Below, piece after piece: positions 52,978 to 62,978 of a stretch of DNA of 64,000 bases; the first letter of the stretch is position 1; the number at the start of each line of letters is the position of its first letter. The notes beneath the pieces were generated by a model that saw nothing but the letters and a program-made list of their open reading frames with translations, was not told where the DNA came from and did not search any database. The position numbers were made by a program, and so were the translations under genes. The DNA comes from Shinella daejeonensis (lineage in GTDB: Bacteria; Pseudomonadota; Alphaproteobacteria; Rhizobiales; Rhizobiaceae): positions 496,001 to 560,000 of the forward strand of contig NZ_JAHWXY010000002.1 of assembly GCF_024281235.1 (NCBI RefSeq). The letters are read 5' to 3'.

Positions 52978-53940
52978 ATGCGAAATTTCTGCAAGCTCGG
53001 CATTTCGACCTGCCTCGCGGCCCTGTCGGCAGCTTCACTCCATGCGGCCGAACTGGGCGCCACGAACGAACCGATCAAACTCGCCATCAACGAATGGACC
53101 GGACAGCAGATCACCACCCGCATCGCGGGCCAGATGCTGGAGGCGGCAGGCTACAAGGTCGAATATATCACCGCCGGCTACCAGAACATGTGGCAGGCGG
53201 TGGCGGAAGGTCAGCTCGACGCGGCGCTTGAAGTCTGGGGCTCGAACGTCACCGACCAGTACCGGCAGCTGAATGCGGAGGGCAAGGTCGAAGACCTCGG
53301 CGAACTCGGTCTCGTCGCCCGGGAAGGGATCGCCTATCCGCCCCATGTCGCCGAGCTTTGTCCCGGCCTTCCCGACTGGGAAGCTCTCCGGGAATGTGCG
53401 ATGACCTTCGCCACCGCCGACACCATTCCGGCCGGAAGGCTGGTGGATTACCCCGGCGACTGGGGGACGCCCGGAGCGGACCGCATCAAGGCGCTCGACC
53501 TTCCCTACAAGCCGATTCCTGCCGGCTCCGAAGGGGCGCTCGTCGCCGAGTTCCGCGCCTCCGCCGAACGCAAGACGCCGCTGATCGCCGTCTTCTGGCA
53601 GCCGCATTGGGCAATCGCGGCCTACGATCTGAAGTTCGTCGATCTGCCCGAAGGCACCCAGGAATGCTACGACGATCCTGCCTACGGGCCGAACAAGGAT
53701 GTCACCGGCGATTGCGATTTCATTCCCACGCGCGTTTTCAAGGCTGTCTGGCCGGGTCTCAAGGACAAGTGGCCGGCCGCCTACGAAATTCTCAAGAACC
53801 TTAGCCTTTCGACCGAGCAGCAGCAGCCGCTGATGGGAGCCGTCGATGTGGACGGCAAGCCCACCGAGGCCGTGACGACCGAATGGGTCCGCGCAAACAC
53901 GGATATCTGGCAGCCCATCGTCGACGCGGCGACGAAGTGA
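52978..53940 (+). CDS. quaternary-amine periplasmic binding protein (OpuAC/ChoX-like)
   Basis: Glycine-betaine-type binding protein of 320 residues with a signal peptide (MRNFCKLGISTCLAALSAASLHAAE). ACGGGAGAG precedes the ATG. Mature motifs include AINEWTGQQITTRIAGQMLE, ALEVWGSN and aromatic-rich patches (VFWQPHWAIAAYDL) suitable for cation-pi binding of a trimethylammonium group. It leads a three-gene importer operon divergent from the AraC regulator. Confidence 0.9.
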   Translation: MRNFCKLGISTCLAALSAASLHAAELGATNEPIKLAINEWTGQQITTRIAGQMLEAAGYKVEYITAGYQNMWQAVAEGQLDAALEVWGSNVTDQYRQLNAEGKVEDLGELGLVAREGIAYPPHVAELCPGLPDWEALRECAMTFATADTIPAGRLVDYPGDWGTPGADRIKALDLPYKPIPAGSEGALVAEFRASAERKTPLIAVFWQPHWAIAAYDLKFVDLPEGTQECYDDPAYGPNKDVTGDCDFIPTRVFKAVWPGLKDKWPAAYEILKNLSLSTEQQQPLMGAVDVDGKPTEAVTTEWVRANTDIWQPIVDAATK

Positions 53941-53950
53941 GGAGAGGATC

Positions 53951-55003
53951 ATGTCCCATCCTCATGCGGCCATCTCCTGCCGGGGCATCTGGCAGGTCTA
54001 TGGCGCCGACGCGCCGCAACAGCTGAAACGGGCGCTTGCCGAAACCGGCAACGATTCCCGCGCCGCTGCGGCGCTCCTGCGCGAGCGCGGCCTCGTCCCG
54101 GCGGTCCAGGACGTCTCCTTCGACGTCCTGGAAGGAGAGGTCTTCGTGATCATGGGCCTGTCCGGCTCGGGCAAGTCGACGCTGATCCGCACGATTTCCA
54201 GACTTGCCGAAGGAACCGCCGGTTCAATCCTCATTCATGGCGAGGATATCCTGACGGCCAGCAAGCAGCGGCTGATCGAGCTCAGGCGGAACAAGCTCGG
54301 CATGGTCTTCCAGCACTTCGGCCTCTTCCCGCATATGACCGTGGCAGAAAACGTGGGTTTCCCGCTGAAGATGCAGGGCATGAGCCGGACCGACCGCCGC
54401 GCCCGCGCGCTCGAAATGCTCGATCTCGTCGGGCTTTCCGGTCGGGAAGACGCCTTCCCCCGCGAGCTTTCCGGCGGTCAGCGCCAGCGCGTCGGCATCG
54501 CCCGGGCGCTGGCGGTCAATCCGGACCTGCTCTTCCTGGACGAACCCTATTCTGCTCTCGATCCGCTCATCCGGCGTCAGTTGCAGGACGAGTTCCTGAA
54601 GATCCAGGCCGGCCTCCAGAAGACCTCCGTCTTCATCACCCACGACATCACGGAGGCCCTGAAGCTTGCCGACCGGATCGCCATCATGCGCGACGGCGTC
54701 GTCGTCCAGATCGGAACGCCGGACGAAATCATCGTGAACCCCGCCAACGACTACGTCCGCGAATTCACGCGCGACGTGCCGAAGGGCCGCTATTCCCATG
54801 TCAGCTCCATGATGAACATGCCCGAGACGCTGCCTGCGATGCCGGACGATCCGAAGATCGGCGAGGACATGACGGTCGACGACGCGCTCGCCTCCTGCAT
54901 GGCGCTCTACCAGCCCGTGCCGGTCTGGGGACGTGACGGCCGGATGGCCGGCATCGTCCATCCGAGCCAGCTGGCGGACGCCCTTCAGGTGGAGCGGACA
55001 TGA
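53951..55003 (+). CDS. quaternary-amine ABC ATP-binding protein (ProV/OpuAA-like)
   Basis: ATPase of 350 residues. Walker A GLSGSGKST, signature LSGGQRQRVGIARA, Walker B LLFLDEPYSALD and H-loop ITHDITEAL are typical of glycine betaine transporters. An N-terminal insertion (about residues 15-50, including AADETGNDSR-like helix ALAETGNDSRAA) precedes the P-loop, as in several betaine ATPases, and a short C-terminal region may be a degenerate CBS part. It overlaps the permease by four bases. Confidence 0.9.
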   Translation: MSHPHAAISCRGIWQVYGADAPQQLKRALAETGNDSRAAAALLRERGLVPAVQDVSFDVLEGEVFVIMGLSGSGKSTLIRTISRLAEGTAGSILIHGEDILTASKQRLIELRRNKLGMVFQHFGLFPHMTVAENVGFPLKMQGMSRTDRRARALEMLDLVGLSGREDAFPRELSGGQRQRVGIARALAVNPDLLFLDEPYSALDPLIRRQLQDEFLKIQAGLQKTSVFITHDITEALKLADRIAIMRDGVVVQIGTPDEIIVNPANDYVREFTRDVPKGRYSHVSSMMNMPETLPAMPDDPKIGEDMTVDDALASCMALYQPVPVWGRDGRMAGIVHPSQLADALQVERT

Positions 55004-57102
55004 CCGACATCAGCGCGAGCGGAAGCGTCGCCGCCACCGGCGGCAAGGATGGAACTGGAAGGACGGGTATGAACGGCATGACACCCGGCGTCCGGATCGC
55101 CTTTCTGTGTGTTCTCGTCGGCGCAATCTGCCTCGCGCTTTCGCCCTATCAGGCATGGATCAGGACCTGGCCCGCGGCCCTGACGCTTCCCGCAACGGAA
55201 TGGATCGGAGCCGGCCTCACGACCCTTTTCGAATTCCTGAAGCCTGCCGCACGCTCTCTCGCCCGGCTGCTCGAATATCCGATGGCCGGGGCGAACCGTC
55301 TTCTGGTGGGGTCGCCCTATGCCCTGACGATCGGCGTCTTCACCGCTCTCGGATGGCACATCGGCGGCATCCGCATGGCCGCCCTCGCGCTTGCGGGCCT
55401 TGGGTTCGTTCTTGCCAGCGGCTACTGGATCGCCAGCATGAACACGCTGGGGCTGGTTTTCGTTTCCGTGCCGCTCGCCCTCATCGTCGGCGGCCTGATC
55501 GGCGTCCTCGCCCATGAGATCTGCTCCCTCCGGCGCGCCATCGAAACCGTTCTCGACATCATGCAGACGGTGCCGACCTTCGCCTATCTCACGCCGCTGC
55601 TGCTTTTGTTCGGTTTCGGCCCGGTGGTCGGCCTGATCGCCTCTGTCATCTATGCCGCTCCGCCGATGGCGCGCAACGTCCTTCTCGGCCTGAAGCGGGT
55701 CGAGCCCGACATCCGGGAAGCCGCCATCATGAACGGCGCGACGCGCAGCCAGCAACTCCTTCTCGTCGAGATCCCGTCGGCCGGCCGGCAGATCATGGTG
55801 GGCGTGAACCAGACGATCATGGCGGCCCTTTCCATGGTCATCATCGCCGCGGTCATCGGCGGTTTCAACGACATCGGCTGGGAAGTGCTGCTGACGATGC
55901 GCAAGGCCGCCTTCGGCCAGAGCCTCATTGCCGGCGTCGTCATCGTGATCTTCGCTATCCTGGCCGACCGGATGAGCAGTGCGCTGGCGCGCGACGGCAA
56001 ACGCCATTCGTGGAAGGTGACGGCCAGCATCCTGCTTGCGGCCGTCGTCATCGCCCTGTTCCAGAATTCCGCCCTTCCGGCCGCCCAGGACTTTGCGGCA
56101 TTCAAGAGCGCCGCCGCCGTCATAGACAGGTCCCTCGGCGCTTTCATAGCCGCCAATGGCGTGATCCTGGATGGCGTGAAGAACGGGACCATGTTCTTCG
56201 TTCTCCTGCCGCTGCGCATCGGGCTTGAAAAGGCCGTGCTGCCCTTCACCTGGGGCTTCCAGTGGACGACCGGCATCAGCATCGCCGTCTTCTCCATCGC
56301 CACCGTCGCCGCGATCGTCCTGGCGCTGCGCAACCACGCCGTCGCCGGCCTTTCCCTGCTGATCGCAACCGGCATCCTGGTCACCGGCATCACCAACCTG
56401 CCCTGGCCGTTCGTGCTCGTCGCCCTCGGGGGCCTCGGGTGGCTGGCCGGCGGAACGAAACTCTCCGTCTTCGCCGTATCGATGACGGGTGCGATCCTCT
56501 CGATCGGCCTGTGGGAGCCTGCTCTTCTCTCGATCTATCTCTGCACCGCTTCGGTGCTGATCTGCGTGGCCGTCGGCGGCGCCATCGGCGCCGGCTGCGC
56601 CGTCAGCGAGAACGCCTGGCGCGTCATGCGTCCGGTGTGCGATTTCCTGCAAACCATTCCGTTGTTCGTTTTTCTCATCCCCGTGCTGATGTTCTTCCAG
56701 ATCGGCGAATTTTCGGCGTTTCTCGCCATCTGCGCCTATGCGATCGTGCCGATGATCCGCTATACGCACCATGGCCTCACCTCCACGCCGGACGAACTGA
56801 TCGAGGCCGCCGTCGCTTCCGGAGCGAGCGAGTGGCAGGTCATGCGCGAGGTCAGGATTCCCTATTCCGCCCCGACGATCCTCCTCGGCCTCAACCAGAC
56901 GATCCTTTACGCCTTCTCGATGCTGGTGATCGCGGCGCTGATCGGCACCACCGATCTCGGCCAGCAGATCTATCTGGCGCTTGGTCAGGGCGATGTCGGC
57001 CTCGGCGTCGCGGCCGGCGCGTCAATGGCGATCCTGGCGCTGGTGGCGGATCGCCTGATCCAGGGCTTTGCCGCACGGCAGCGGCACGCCCTCGGACTTT
57101 GA
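55000..57102 (+). CDS. quaternary-amine ABC permease with two fused permease domains (ProW-like)
   Basis: A 700-residue permease, about twice the usual length, with two homologous transmembrane halves. EAA-type loops occur in both: REAAIMNGATRSQQLLLVEIP (first half) and EAAVASGASEWQVMREVRIP (second half). The duplicated architecture lets one gene supply the whole membrane channel. The ATG lies within ATGA overlapping the ATPase stop. Confidence 0.9.
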   Translation: MTDISASGSVAATGGKDGTGRTGMNGMTPGVRIAFLCVLVGAICLALSPYQAWIRTWPAALTLPATEWIGAGLTTLFEFLKPAARSLARLLEYPMAGANRLLVGSPYALTIGVFTALGWHIGGIRMAALALAGLGFVLASGYWIASMNTLGLVFVSVPLALIVGGLIGVLAHEICSLRRAIETVLDIMQTVPTFAYLTPLLLLFGFGPVVGLIASVIYAAPPMARNVLLGLKRVEPDIREAAIMNGATRSQQLLLVEIPSAGRQIMVGVNQTIMAALSMVIIAAVIGGFNDIGWEVLLTMRKAAFGQSLIAGVVIVIFAILADRMSSALARDGKRHSWKVTASILLAAVVIALFQNSALPAAQDFAAFKSAAAVIDRSLGAFIAANGVILDGVKNGTMFFVLLPLRIGLEKAVLPFTWGFQWTTGISIAVFSIATVAAIVLALRNHAVAGLSLLIATGILVTGITNLPWPFVLVALGGLGWLAGGTKLSVFAVSMTGAILSIGLWEPALLSIYLCTASVLICVAVGGAIGAGCAVSENAWRVMRPVCDFLQTIPLFVFLIPVLMFFQIGEFSAFLAICAYAIVPMIRYTHHGLTSTPDELIEAAVASGASEWQVMREVRIPYSAPTILLGLNQTILYAFSMLVIAALIGTTDLGQQIYLALGQGDVGLGVAAGASMAILALVADRLIQGFAARQRHALGL

Positions 57103-57278
57103 GCGACAAGGCCGCGCGACGGATGGCGCAAATACTCAAATTCCCGTCTAAAATAGTCATGTCGCGCCCGGCAAACATGCGAGCCTCCGATAATCGGCTT
57201 GGTAGGAAATTACCACGGTCCCCGGTTGAGGAATACGGGGATCGCTGACGTCCAGAGCCTGTTTGGGAGGAGGTTCCA

Positions 57279-58865
57279 ATGTCCGATGAGTTGAAATATC
57301 TGGCCACCATGGTCGCCCGCGGAAAAATGGATCGCCGGTCCTTTCTCGGCCGCGCCGCCATGCTCGGCGCAGCTGCGCTCGCGCCCGGCCTGCTGGCGAG
57401 CGCCGCCCGCGCCGAAGGACCGGTCAAGGGCGGCACGATGCGCGTCGGTCTCGGCGGCGGCCAGACGACGGATACGCTCGATCCGGCGCTGGCGGCAAGC
57501 GAGGGACCGAATACCCTCATGGCGCAATTCGGCGAGAAGCTGCTCGAAGTCGACGCGAAAGGCGACATCGTTCCACGTCTGGCAACGGAATTCGGTTCCT
57601 CCAAGGACGCCAAGACCTGGACGTTCAAGATCCGCGAAGGCGTGACCTTCCACAATGGCAAGTCCGTGACCGCCGAGGATGTGGTCGAAACGATGAAGCG
57701 CCATGCCGACAGCGAGAGCAATTCGGCCGCTCTCGGCCTGATGGCAGGCATTACCAGAATGAGCGCCTCCGGCAACGAGTTCATCGCCGAACTGGAAGAT
57801 CCGAACGCCGACTTCCCCTATATCATGGCGGACTATCACCTGCTCATCCAGCCGGAGGGCGGCCGCGCAAACCCGGCCGACGGCATCGCCGCCGGCCCTT
57901 ACAAGGTCGTCAGCCAGCAGCCCGGCGTGCGCTACGTCTTCGAAAAATACGCCGGCTACTGGGATGACACGCGGGGTCACTGCGACACGCTCGACGTGAC
58001 GATCATCAACGACGATACCGCCCGCGTCGCCGCCGTGCAGTCCGGCCAGGTGGACATGATCAACCGCGTCGCGCCGAGGGTCGCCGGGCTTCTGGAGCGC
58101 GTTCAGTCGGTCGCCGTCAAATCGGTGCCGAGCCGCGGCCACTACGTTCTGGTGATGCGGACCAATGCCCAGCCCTTCGACAACAACGATCTGCGGCTCG
58201 CCCTGAAATATGCGATCGACCGGCAGTCGCTGCTCGACAAAGTGCTGCTGGGACACGGCACGGTGGGCAACGACATTCCGATCAACAAATTCTACCCGTT
58301 CTTCGGCGACGATCTGGAACAGCGCGAATACGACCCGGACAAGGCGCGCTTCCATTTCCAGAAGTCCGGGCATCAGGGCCCCGTCGTGATCGAAACCTCC
58401 GAAGTGGCGTTTCCCGGCGCCGTCGACGCCTGCCAGCTCTTCCAGCAGAGCGCGGCGGCCGCCGACATCCCGCTTGAGATCAAGCGCATTCCGGGTGACG
58501 GCTACTGGTCGGACGTCTGGAACAAGCGTCCGTTCTGCGCTTCCTACTGGAACGGCCGGCCGACCCAGGACATGATCTATTCCACGATCTACACGAGCGG
58601 CGCCGCCTGGAACGAATCCGCCTATTCGAACCCCGAGTTCGACGAGACGGTCGTTCTCGCCCGCGGCGAGCTTGACGCCGGCAAGCGTGTCGACCTCTAC
58701 CGCAAGCTCGCCACCACGATCCGCGACGATGGCGGCACCATCGTGCCGATGTTCAGCAACTTCATCGACGCCGTCGGCCAGAACGTCGGCGGCTGGACCG
58801 ACGACCCGAACGCGCCGCTGATGAATGCGCTGGCGCCGGTCAAATGCTGGCTGTCGAACACCTGA
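57279..58865 (+). CDS. orphan family-5 (peptide/nickel-type) periplasmic binding protein, Tat-exported
   Basis: Binding protein of 528 residues of the DppA/OppA family: EKLLEVDAKGDIVPRLATEF, TWTFKIREGVTFHNGKSVTAEDV. The N-terminus has a twin-arginine signal (DRRSFLGRAAMLGAAALAPGLLAS). GGGAGGAGG precedes the ATG. No matching DppBCDF permease or ATPase genes are in the window; the neighbours are a betaine importer and an SDR, so it may work with a remote transporter. Confidence 0.88.
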   Translation: MSDELKYLATMVARGKMDRRSFLGRAAMLGAAALAPGLLASAARAEGPVKGGTMRVGLGGGQTTDTLDPALAASEGPNTLMAQFGEKLLEVDAKGDIVPRLATEFGSSKDAKTWTFKIREGVTFHNGKSVTAEDVVETMKRHADSESNSAALGLMAGITRMSASGNEFIAELEDPNADFPYIMADYHLLIQPEGGRANPADGIAAGPYKVVSQQPGVRYVFEKYAGYWDDTRGHCDTLDVTIINDDTARVAAVQSGQVDMINRVAPRVAGLLERVQSVAVKSVPSRGHYVLVMRTNAQPFDNNDLRLALKYAIDRQSLLDKVLLGHGTVGNDIPINKFYPFFGDDLEQREYDPDKARFHFQKSGHQGPVVIETSEVAFPGAVDACQLFQQSAAAADIPLEIKRIPGDGYWSDVWNKRPFCASYWNGRPTQDMIYSTIYTSGAAWNESAYSNPEFDETVVLARGELDAGKRVDLYRKLATTIRDDGGTIVPMFSNFIDAVGQNVGGWTDDPNAPLMNALAPVKCWLSNT

Positions 58866-58876
58866 CGGCCGCCTTC

Positions 58877-58908
58877 CGGTGCGAGCGGCAACCCAGCCGC
58901 TCGCACCG
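58877..58908 (+). other. perfect 13-bp stem-loop after binding-protein gene
   Basis: CGGTGCGAGCGGC pairs perfectly with GCCGCTCGCACCG around a 6-base loop, 11 bp after the family-5 binding protein stop. No U-run follows. It lies before the SDR gene, in the same position as the stem-loops after four other binding protein genes here. Confidence 0.7.
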
Positions 58909-58956
58909 ATACCTCCCGGCAAAAACCACTGACCTCATTCCGGAGATAGCAACAGG

Positions 58957-59727
58957 ATGTCCGCTCCCCTGATCGTCATGATAACCGCGGCCGCCTCGGG
59001 GATTGGCCGTACGGTCGCCGAAGCTTTCGCAACCGCCGGCCATCGCGTCTTTGCCTGCGATGCCGATGCCCGCGCGGTCGAGGAAATGTCGGCAAGCAAC
59101 CCCACCATTGCCGCAAGCCGCGTCGATGTGACGTCGCCGGCGGAAATCGAGGCGTGGTTTGCCTCGGTCAAGGCCGAGGCGGGCGGCCTCGATGTCCTGA
59201 TCAACAACGCCGGGATCGCCGGGCCGACCGACCGGCTGGAGAATATCGCCGTGGAGCGCTGGCAGCAGTGCATCGACGTGTGCCTGAACAGCCAGTTCCT
59301 GACGGGCCGTTGCGCAATTCCGCTCATGAAGGAAAGAGGATCGGGCTCCATCATCAACCTGTCCTCCACGGCCGGGCTTTTCGGCTACGGATTGCGCACA
59401 CCCTATGCCGCGGCGAAATGGGCCGTCATCGGTCTTACCAAGTCGATGGCCATCGAACTCGGGGACTGGAATATTCGCGTCAACGCGATCTGCCCCGGAT
59501 CCGTCTCCGGCGATCGAATGGATCGCGTCATTGCCGCCGAGGCCTCCATGCGCGCCACATCGGCGGAAGAAATCAGGCGGGGATATACCAGCGGCCAATC
59601 CATCAAGCGCTTCGTCGAGCCCAGGGAAATCGCCGACCTCTGCCTGTTCCTGTCCTCGCCGGCCGCCAGCATGATCAGCGGGCAGGCCATAGCGATCGAC
59701 GGGCACACCGAGACCTATCACCTGTGA
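58957..59727 (+). CDS. SDR-family oxidoreductase
   Basis: Short-chain dehydrogenase of 256 residues. The cofactor motif is TAAASGIG (Ala-rich variant of TGxxxGIG), followed by NNAG and catalytic Ser/Tyr/Lys (LSSTAG, YAAAK). It follows the family-5 binding protein by 91 bp with a stem-loop between, so the two may be co-transcribed. Substrate unknown. It converges on the ABC exporter gene with only 4 bp between stops. Confidence 0.82.
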   Translation: MSAPLIVMITAAASGIGRTVAEAFATAGHRVFACDADARAVEEMSASNPTIAASRVDVTSPAEIEAWFASVKAEAGGLDVLINNAGIAGPTDRLENIAVERWQQCIDVCLNSQFLTGRCAIPLMKERGSGSIINLSSTAGLFGYGLRTPYAAAKWAVIGLTKSMAIELGDWNIRVNAICPGSVSGDRMDRVIAAEASMRATSAEEIRRGYTSGQSIKRFVEPREIADLCLFLSSPAASMISGQAIAIDGHTETYHL

Positions 59728-59731
59728 GCCG

Positions 59732-61489
59732 CTATCCCTTGCTCTGCAATCGATGAACGGTGTCGCCGGACGATTGAACGTTCTGTAGATCGCGATACCG
59801 ACCGTTCTTTCTCGCGATAAGTTCGGCATGGCTTCCGCTTTCGACGATACGGCCATCGTCGACGACGAGAATGCGATCGGCATTCGCGATGGTGGCGAGA
59901 CGATGGGCGATGACCAGCGTCGTGCGACCTTCGGAAAGCTCGGCAAGTGACTGCTGGATGGCCCGTTCGGTCTCCGTGTCGAGCGCCGAGGTCGCCTCGT
60001 CGAGGATGAGGATCGGCGGGTTCTTCAGGAAGATGCGGGCGATGGCGAGACGCTGCTTCTGGCCGCCGGAAAGCTTGACCCCGCGCTCGCCGATGATCGT
60101 ATCGAGGCCGTCGGCCAGATTGGCGATCACCTCGTCGAGCCGGGCACGCCGCGCCGCCTCGACGATCTCGGCCTCGCTGGCGTCAAGCCGGCCGTAGGCG
60201 ATGTTCTCGCGCACCGTACCGGCGAAGAGGAACACGTCCTGCTGCACGATGCCGATGTTGGAGCGCAACGATTTCAGCGTCATGTCGCGAATGTCGATGC
60301 CGTCGACGGTGATCGCGCCCGACGTAATCTCGTAAAAGCGCGGCAGGAGCGAACAGATCGTCGTCTTGCCCGCACCGGAGGGGCCGACGAAAGCGATCGT
60401 CTCCCCGGCCCTGATCGCAAGATCTAGGCCCTCGAAGATCGGTTTCACGGCGCTATAGCCGAAACGAACGTCGCGGTACGCGATATCGCCCGCAAGCCTC
60501 ACCACCTCGCGCGCATCGACGCGATCCCGGATATCAGGCAGGGTGTCGAGGAACTGCGTATAGCGCGTGAAGCCGGCAATGCCCTTCGGATAGGTCTCGA
60601 TGATCGAGTTGATCTTGTCGATCGGCCGGAAGAACACGCCGACCAGAAGCAGGAAGCCGACGAAACCGCCGGCCGAAAGCTCGCCGCGCGTCACGAACCA
60701 TGCACCCGCCAGCATCACCACGACCTGCACGAAACGCATCGAAAGATAGGAGAGCGACAGGGAGGCCGCCATGACCTTGTAGGCTTCGAGCTTGGTGACG
60801 AGATAGTTGCGGTTGTTCTCCGCGAACAATTTCCGCTCGTGATCCTCGTTGGCGAAGGCCTGCACGACGCGGATGCCGCCGACATTCTCCTCGATGCGGG
60901 CGTTGAAATCGGCAACGCGCCCGTAAAGCGCATGCCAGGTCGAGGTCATGCGAGCGCCGTAATGGGTCGTGACGAAAGCCGTCAGCGGCACGATGACGGC
61001 CGTGATCAGCGCCAGCGGCACATGCACCCAGAGCATGAGGAGGAAGGCGCCGATCAGCGTCATGATGGCGATGAACAGATCCTCCGGGCCATGATGGGCG
61101 ACCTCGCCGATTTCTTCGAGATCCTTGGTCAACCGCGCCACGAGATGGCCGGTCTTCTGGTTGTCGAAGAAACCGAAGGACAGTTTCTGGAGATGGTCGA
61201 AGGCCTTGCGGCGCATCTCCGCCTCGATGCGCACGCCGAGCATATGGCCCCAATAGGTGACGATGACCTGAAGGCCGGCATTGACGAGATAGATCAGAAA
61301 AAGGCCGAGGGCCGCCAGCGCGATGAGATCGAGCCGCCCGGTCGGCAGCAACCGGTCGATGAAGAGCGTGACGGCGACCGGGAAGGCAAGCTCCAGCAGG
61401 CCGGCGGCGACCGCACTGCCGAAATCCAGCACGAACAGCCCGCGATGCGGGCGGTAATAGGCGGCGAAGCGCTTGATGAGATCAGACAT
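59732..61489 (-). CDS. ABC exporter half-transporter (MsbA-like fused membrane and ATPase domains)
   Basis: A 585-residue exporter with an N-terminal six-helix membrane domain (from LFVLDFGSAVAAGLLELAFPVAV to about residue 310) and a C-terminal ATPase: Walker A GPSGAGKTT, signature LSGGQKQRLAIARI, Walker B ILILDEATSALD, H-loop IAHRL. It should act as a homodimer in the inner membrane, exporting a lipid, drug or peptide. Start at 61489 (MSDLIKRF); Met at 61495 is also possible. No accessory genes indicate the substrate. Confidence 0.9.
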   Translation of the reverse strand: MSDLIKRFAAYYRPHRGLFVLDFGSAVAAGLLELAFPVAVTLFIDRLLPTGRLDLIALAALGLFLIYLVNAGLQVIVTYWGHMLGVRIEAEMRRKAFDHLQKLSFGFFDNQKTGHLVARLTKDLEEIGEVAHHGPEDLFIAIMTLIGAFLLMLWVHVPLALITAVIVPLTAFVTTHYGARMTSTWHALYGRVADFNARIEENVGGIRVVQAFANEDHERKLFAENNRNYLVTKLEAYKVMAASLSLSYLSMRFVQVVVMLAGAWFVTRGELSAGGFVGFLLLVGVFFRPIDKINSIIETYPKGIAGFTRYTQFLDTLPDIRDRVDAREVVRLAGDIAYRDVRFGYSAVKPIFEGLDLAIRAGETIAFVGPSGAGKTTICSLLPRFYEITSGAITVDGIDIRDMTLKSLRSNIGIVQQDVFLFAGTVRENIAYGRLDASEAEIVEAARRARLDEVIANLADGLDTIIGERGVKLSGGQKQRLAIARIFLKNPPILILDEATSALDTETERAIQQSLAELSEGRTTLVIAHRLATIANADRILVVDDGRIVESGSHAELIARKNGRYRDLQNVQSSGDTVHRLQSKG

Positions 61490-61700
61490 GGGCATGCTTT
61501 CAATACCGCTCGGGATCAAGACGATCGACTACACCGTTTCCGCCGCCTCCGGTGGAGGATTTTCGAGCCTTGCACGGGTTTATGAGTGTCACCCCCCGCA
61601 CTACGGCCATGACGGGGCGAAGGCAAGGGCGTCGACGACTACGCATGGCACGGCGACGGCGGCTTCGGCAAGGGACCCGGCGGCGGTCACGACGTCAGCT

Positions 61701-62978
61701 TCACCGCCAGAGGGAAAAGCGGTCGAGCGAAAAGGGGGATAGGCTTACGGCCGGTTCGCGGCCGGCCACGAGACCGGCCACCAGATGCGCCGTCATCGGC
61801 GCGGCCGCCAGACCCACATGACCATGGCCGAACGCATAGATGATATCCGGCGACCGGGTAGACGCGTCTATCACCGGCAGACCGTCGGGCGTCGACGGCC
61901 GATGCCCCATCCACCGCGACACCCTGCGGCTCTTGAGATCCTCGCGCACCGAAGGATAGGTCGCCGCCGCCTGCCCCAGCAGCAGATCGGAGCGCCGCCA
62001 GTTGGGCGGCGCATCGACGGTGGCGATCTCCACCTGGCCTGCGATCCGCAAGCCTGCGCGGGTCGGCGTGTTGGCCGACTTGCTATCGCTTGTCATCACG
62101 GGAATGGATGGCCCCTCGTGCAGGGATTGCGCCACAACGTGATAGCCCCGTTCGCTGTGGAGCGGAACATCGTCGCCGCACATTCGCACCAATGCGCGGG
62201 ATCGGATGCCGGCGCAGATCACCGCCGCATCGCACGCCAGCGGACCGGCATCCGTTTCCACCGCCTTCAGCCGTCCTCCCGTGATCGAAAAGCCGGTTGC
62301 GACGGCGGGCAGCAGATGTCCGTTCATCGCGATCACATGATCCTTGATCGCAGCGACATAGGCCCCCGGATCAACGCAATGGGCGCCGCCGGCGACAAAC
62401 ACCCCGAAACCGTAATGCGTGCCGAGCGACGGCTCGCGCTCATGCAGCGCCGCCCCTTCGAGTTCCGTCCACTCTACCCCGTTCTGCTTCCTCAGACGCC
62501 AGGCAAGCCCGTCGAGCATGAACGCGCGGCGATCCGGATAGACATAGAGCAGCCCGTTCGACACGACCATTTCCGGCCGTCCTATCTCGGCGGCAAGAAA
62601 GCGGTGGCGCGCTGGCGCATCCGAAAGCAGCGACGCCAGCGCCATTGCGGTGCGCTCAACCTTGGCCTCGGTACAGCCCGCCCAGAGAAAGCGAAGCAAC
62701 CAGGGCAGCATGGCCGGAACGTCACGCCAACGGATCGTCAGCGGGCCGGTCGGATCGAGAAGATAGCCCGGCACCTTCTTCCAGGTGCCGGGCATCGACA
62801 TCGGGACCACGGAGGCAGGGCTTATCCATGCGCCGTTGCCGAAGCTCGCCGCCTGCTCGCCGCCTACCGGCCCGGGTTCGATCAGGGTGACACGATGCTT
62901 CTCGGCAACGAGCGCCGCGGCGACACAGGCGCCGACGATACCACTACCAACAACTGCAATATGCTTGGTCATCATCAT
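61701..62978 (-). CDS. FAD-dependent D-amino acid dehydrogenase (DadA-like)
   Basis: Flavoprotein of 425 residues: VVGSGIVGACVAAALVAEKHRVTLIE (GxGxxG), GNGAWISPASVVPM, and a C-terminal flavin segment IIYAFGHGHVGLAAAPMTA, the DadA pattern. It should oxidise D-amino acids to 2-oxo acids at the inner face of the membrane. Three Met codons stand in a row at the start. It is a third DAO-fold enzyme distinct from those at 19600 and 22517. It is not obviously in an operon. Confidence 0.87.
   Translation of the reverse strand: MMMTKHIAVVGSGIVGACVAAALVAEKHRVTLIEPGPVGGEQAASFGNGAWISPASVVPMSMPGTWKKVPGYLLDPTGPLTIRWRDVPAMLPWLLRFLWAGCTEAKVERTAMALASLLSDAPARHRFLAAEIGRPEMVVSNGLLYVYPDRRAFMLDGLAWRLRKQNGVEWTELEGAALHEREPSLGTHYGFGVFVAGGAHCVDPGAYVAAIKDHVIAMNGHLLPAVATGFSITGGRLKAVETDAGPLACDAAVICAGIRSRALVRMCGDDVPLHSERGYHVVAQSLHEGPSIPVMTSDSKSANTPTRAGLRIAGQVEIATVDAPPNWRRSDLLLGQAAATYPSVREDLKSRRVSRWMGHRPSTPDGLPVIDASTRSPDIIYAFGHGHVGLAAAPMTAHLVAGLVAGREPAVSLSPFSLDRFSLWR

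Noticed and set aside
54985-56772. 595-codon minus-strand open frame
   Set aside because: Antisense to the ProW-like permease; the translation is strongly charged and repetitive, a reflection of the hydrophobic permease codons read backwards.
57210-58922. 570-codon minus-strand open frame
   Set aside because: Antisense to the family-5 binding protein with an intact Tat signal and domain motifs.
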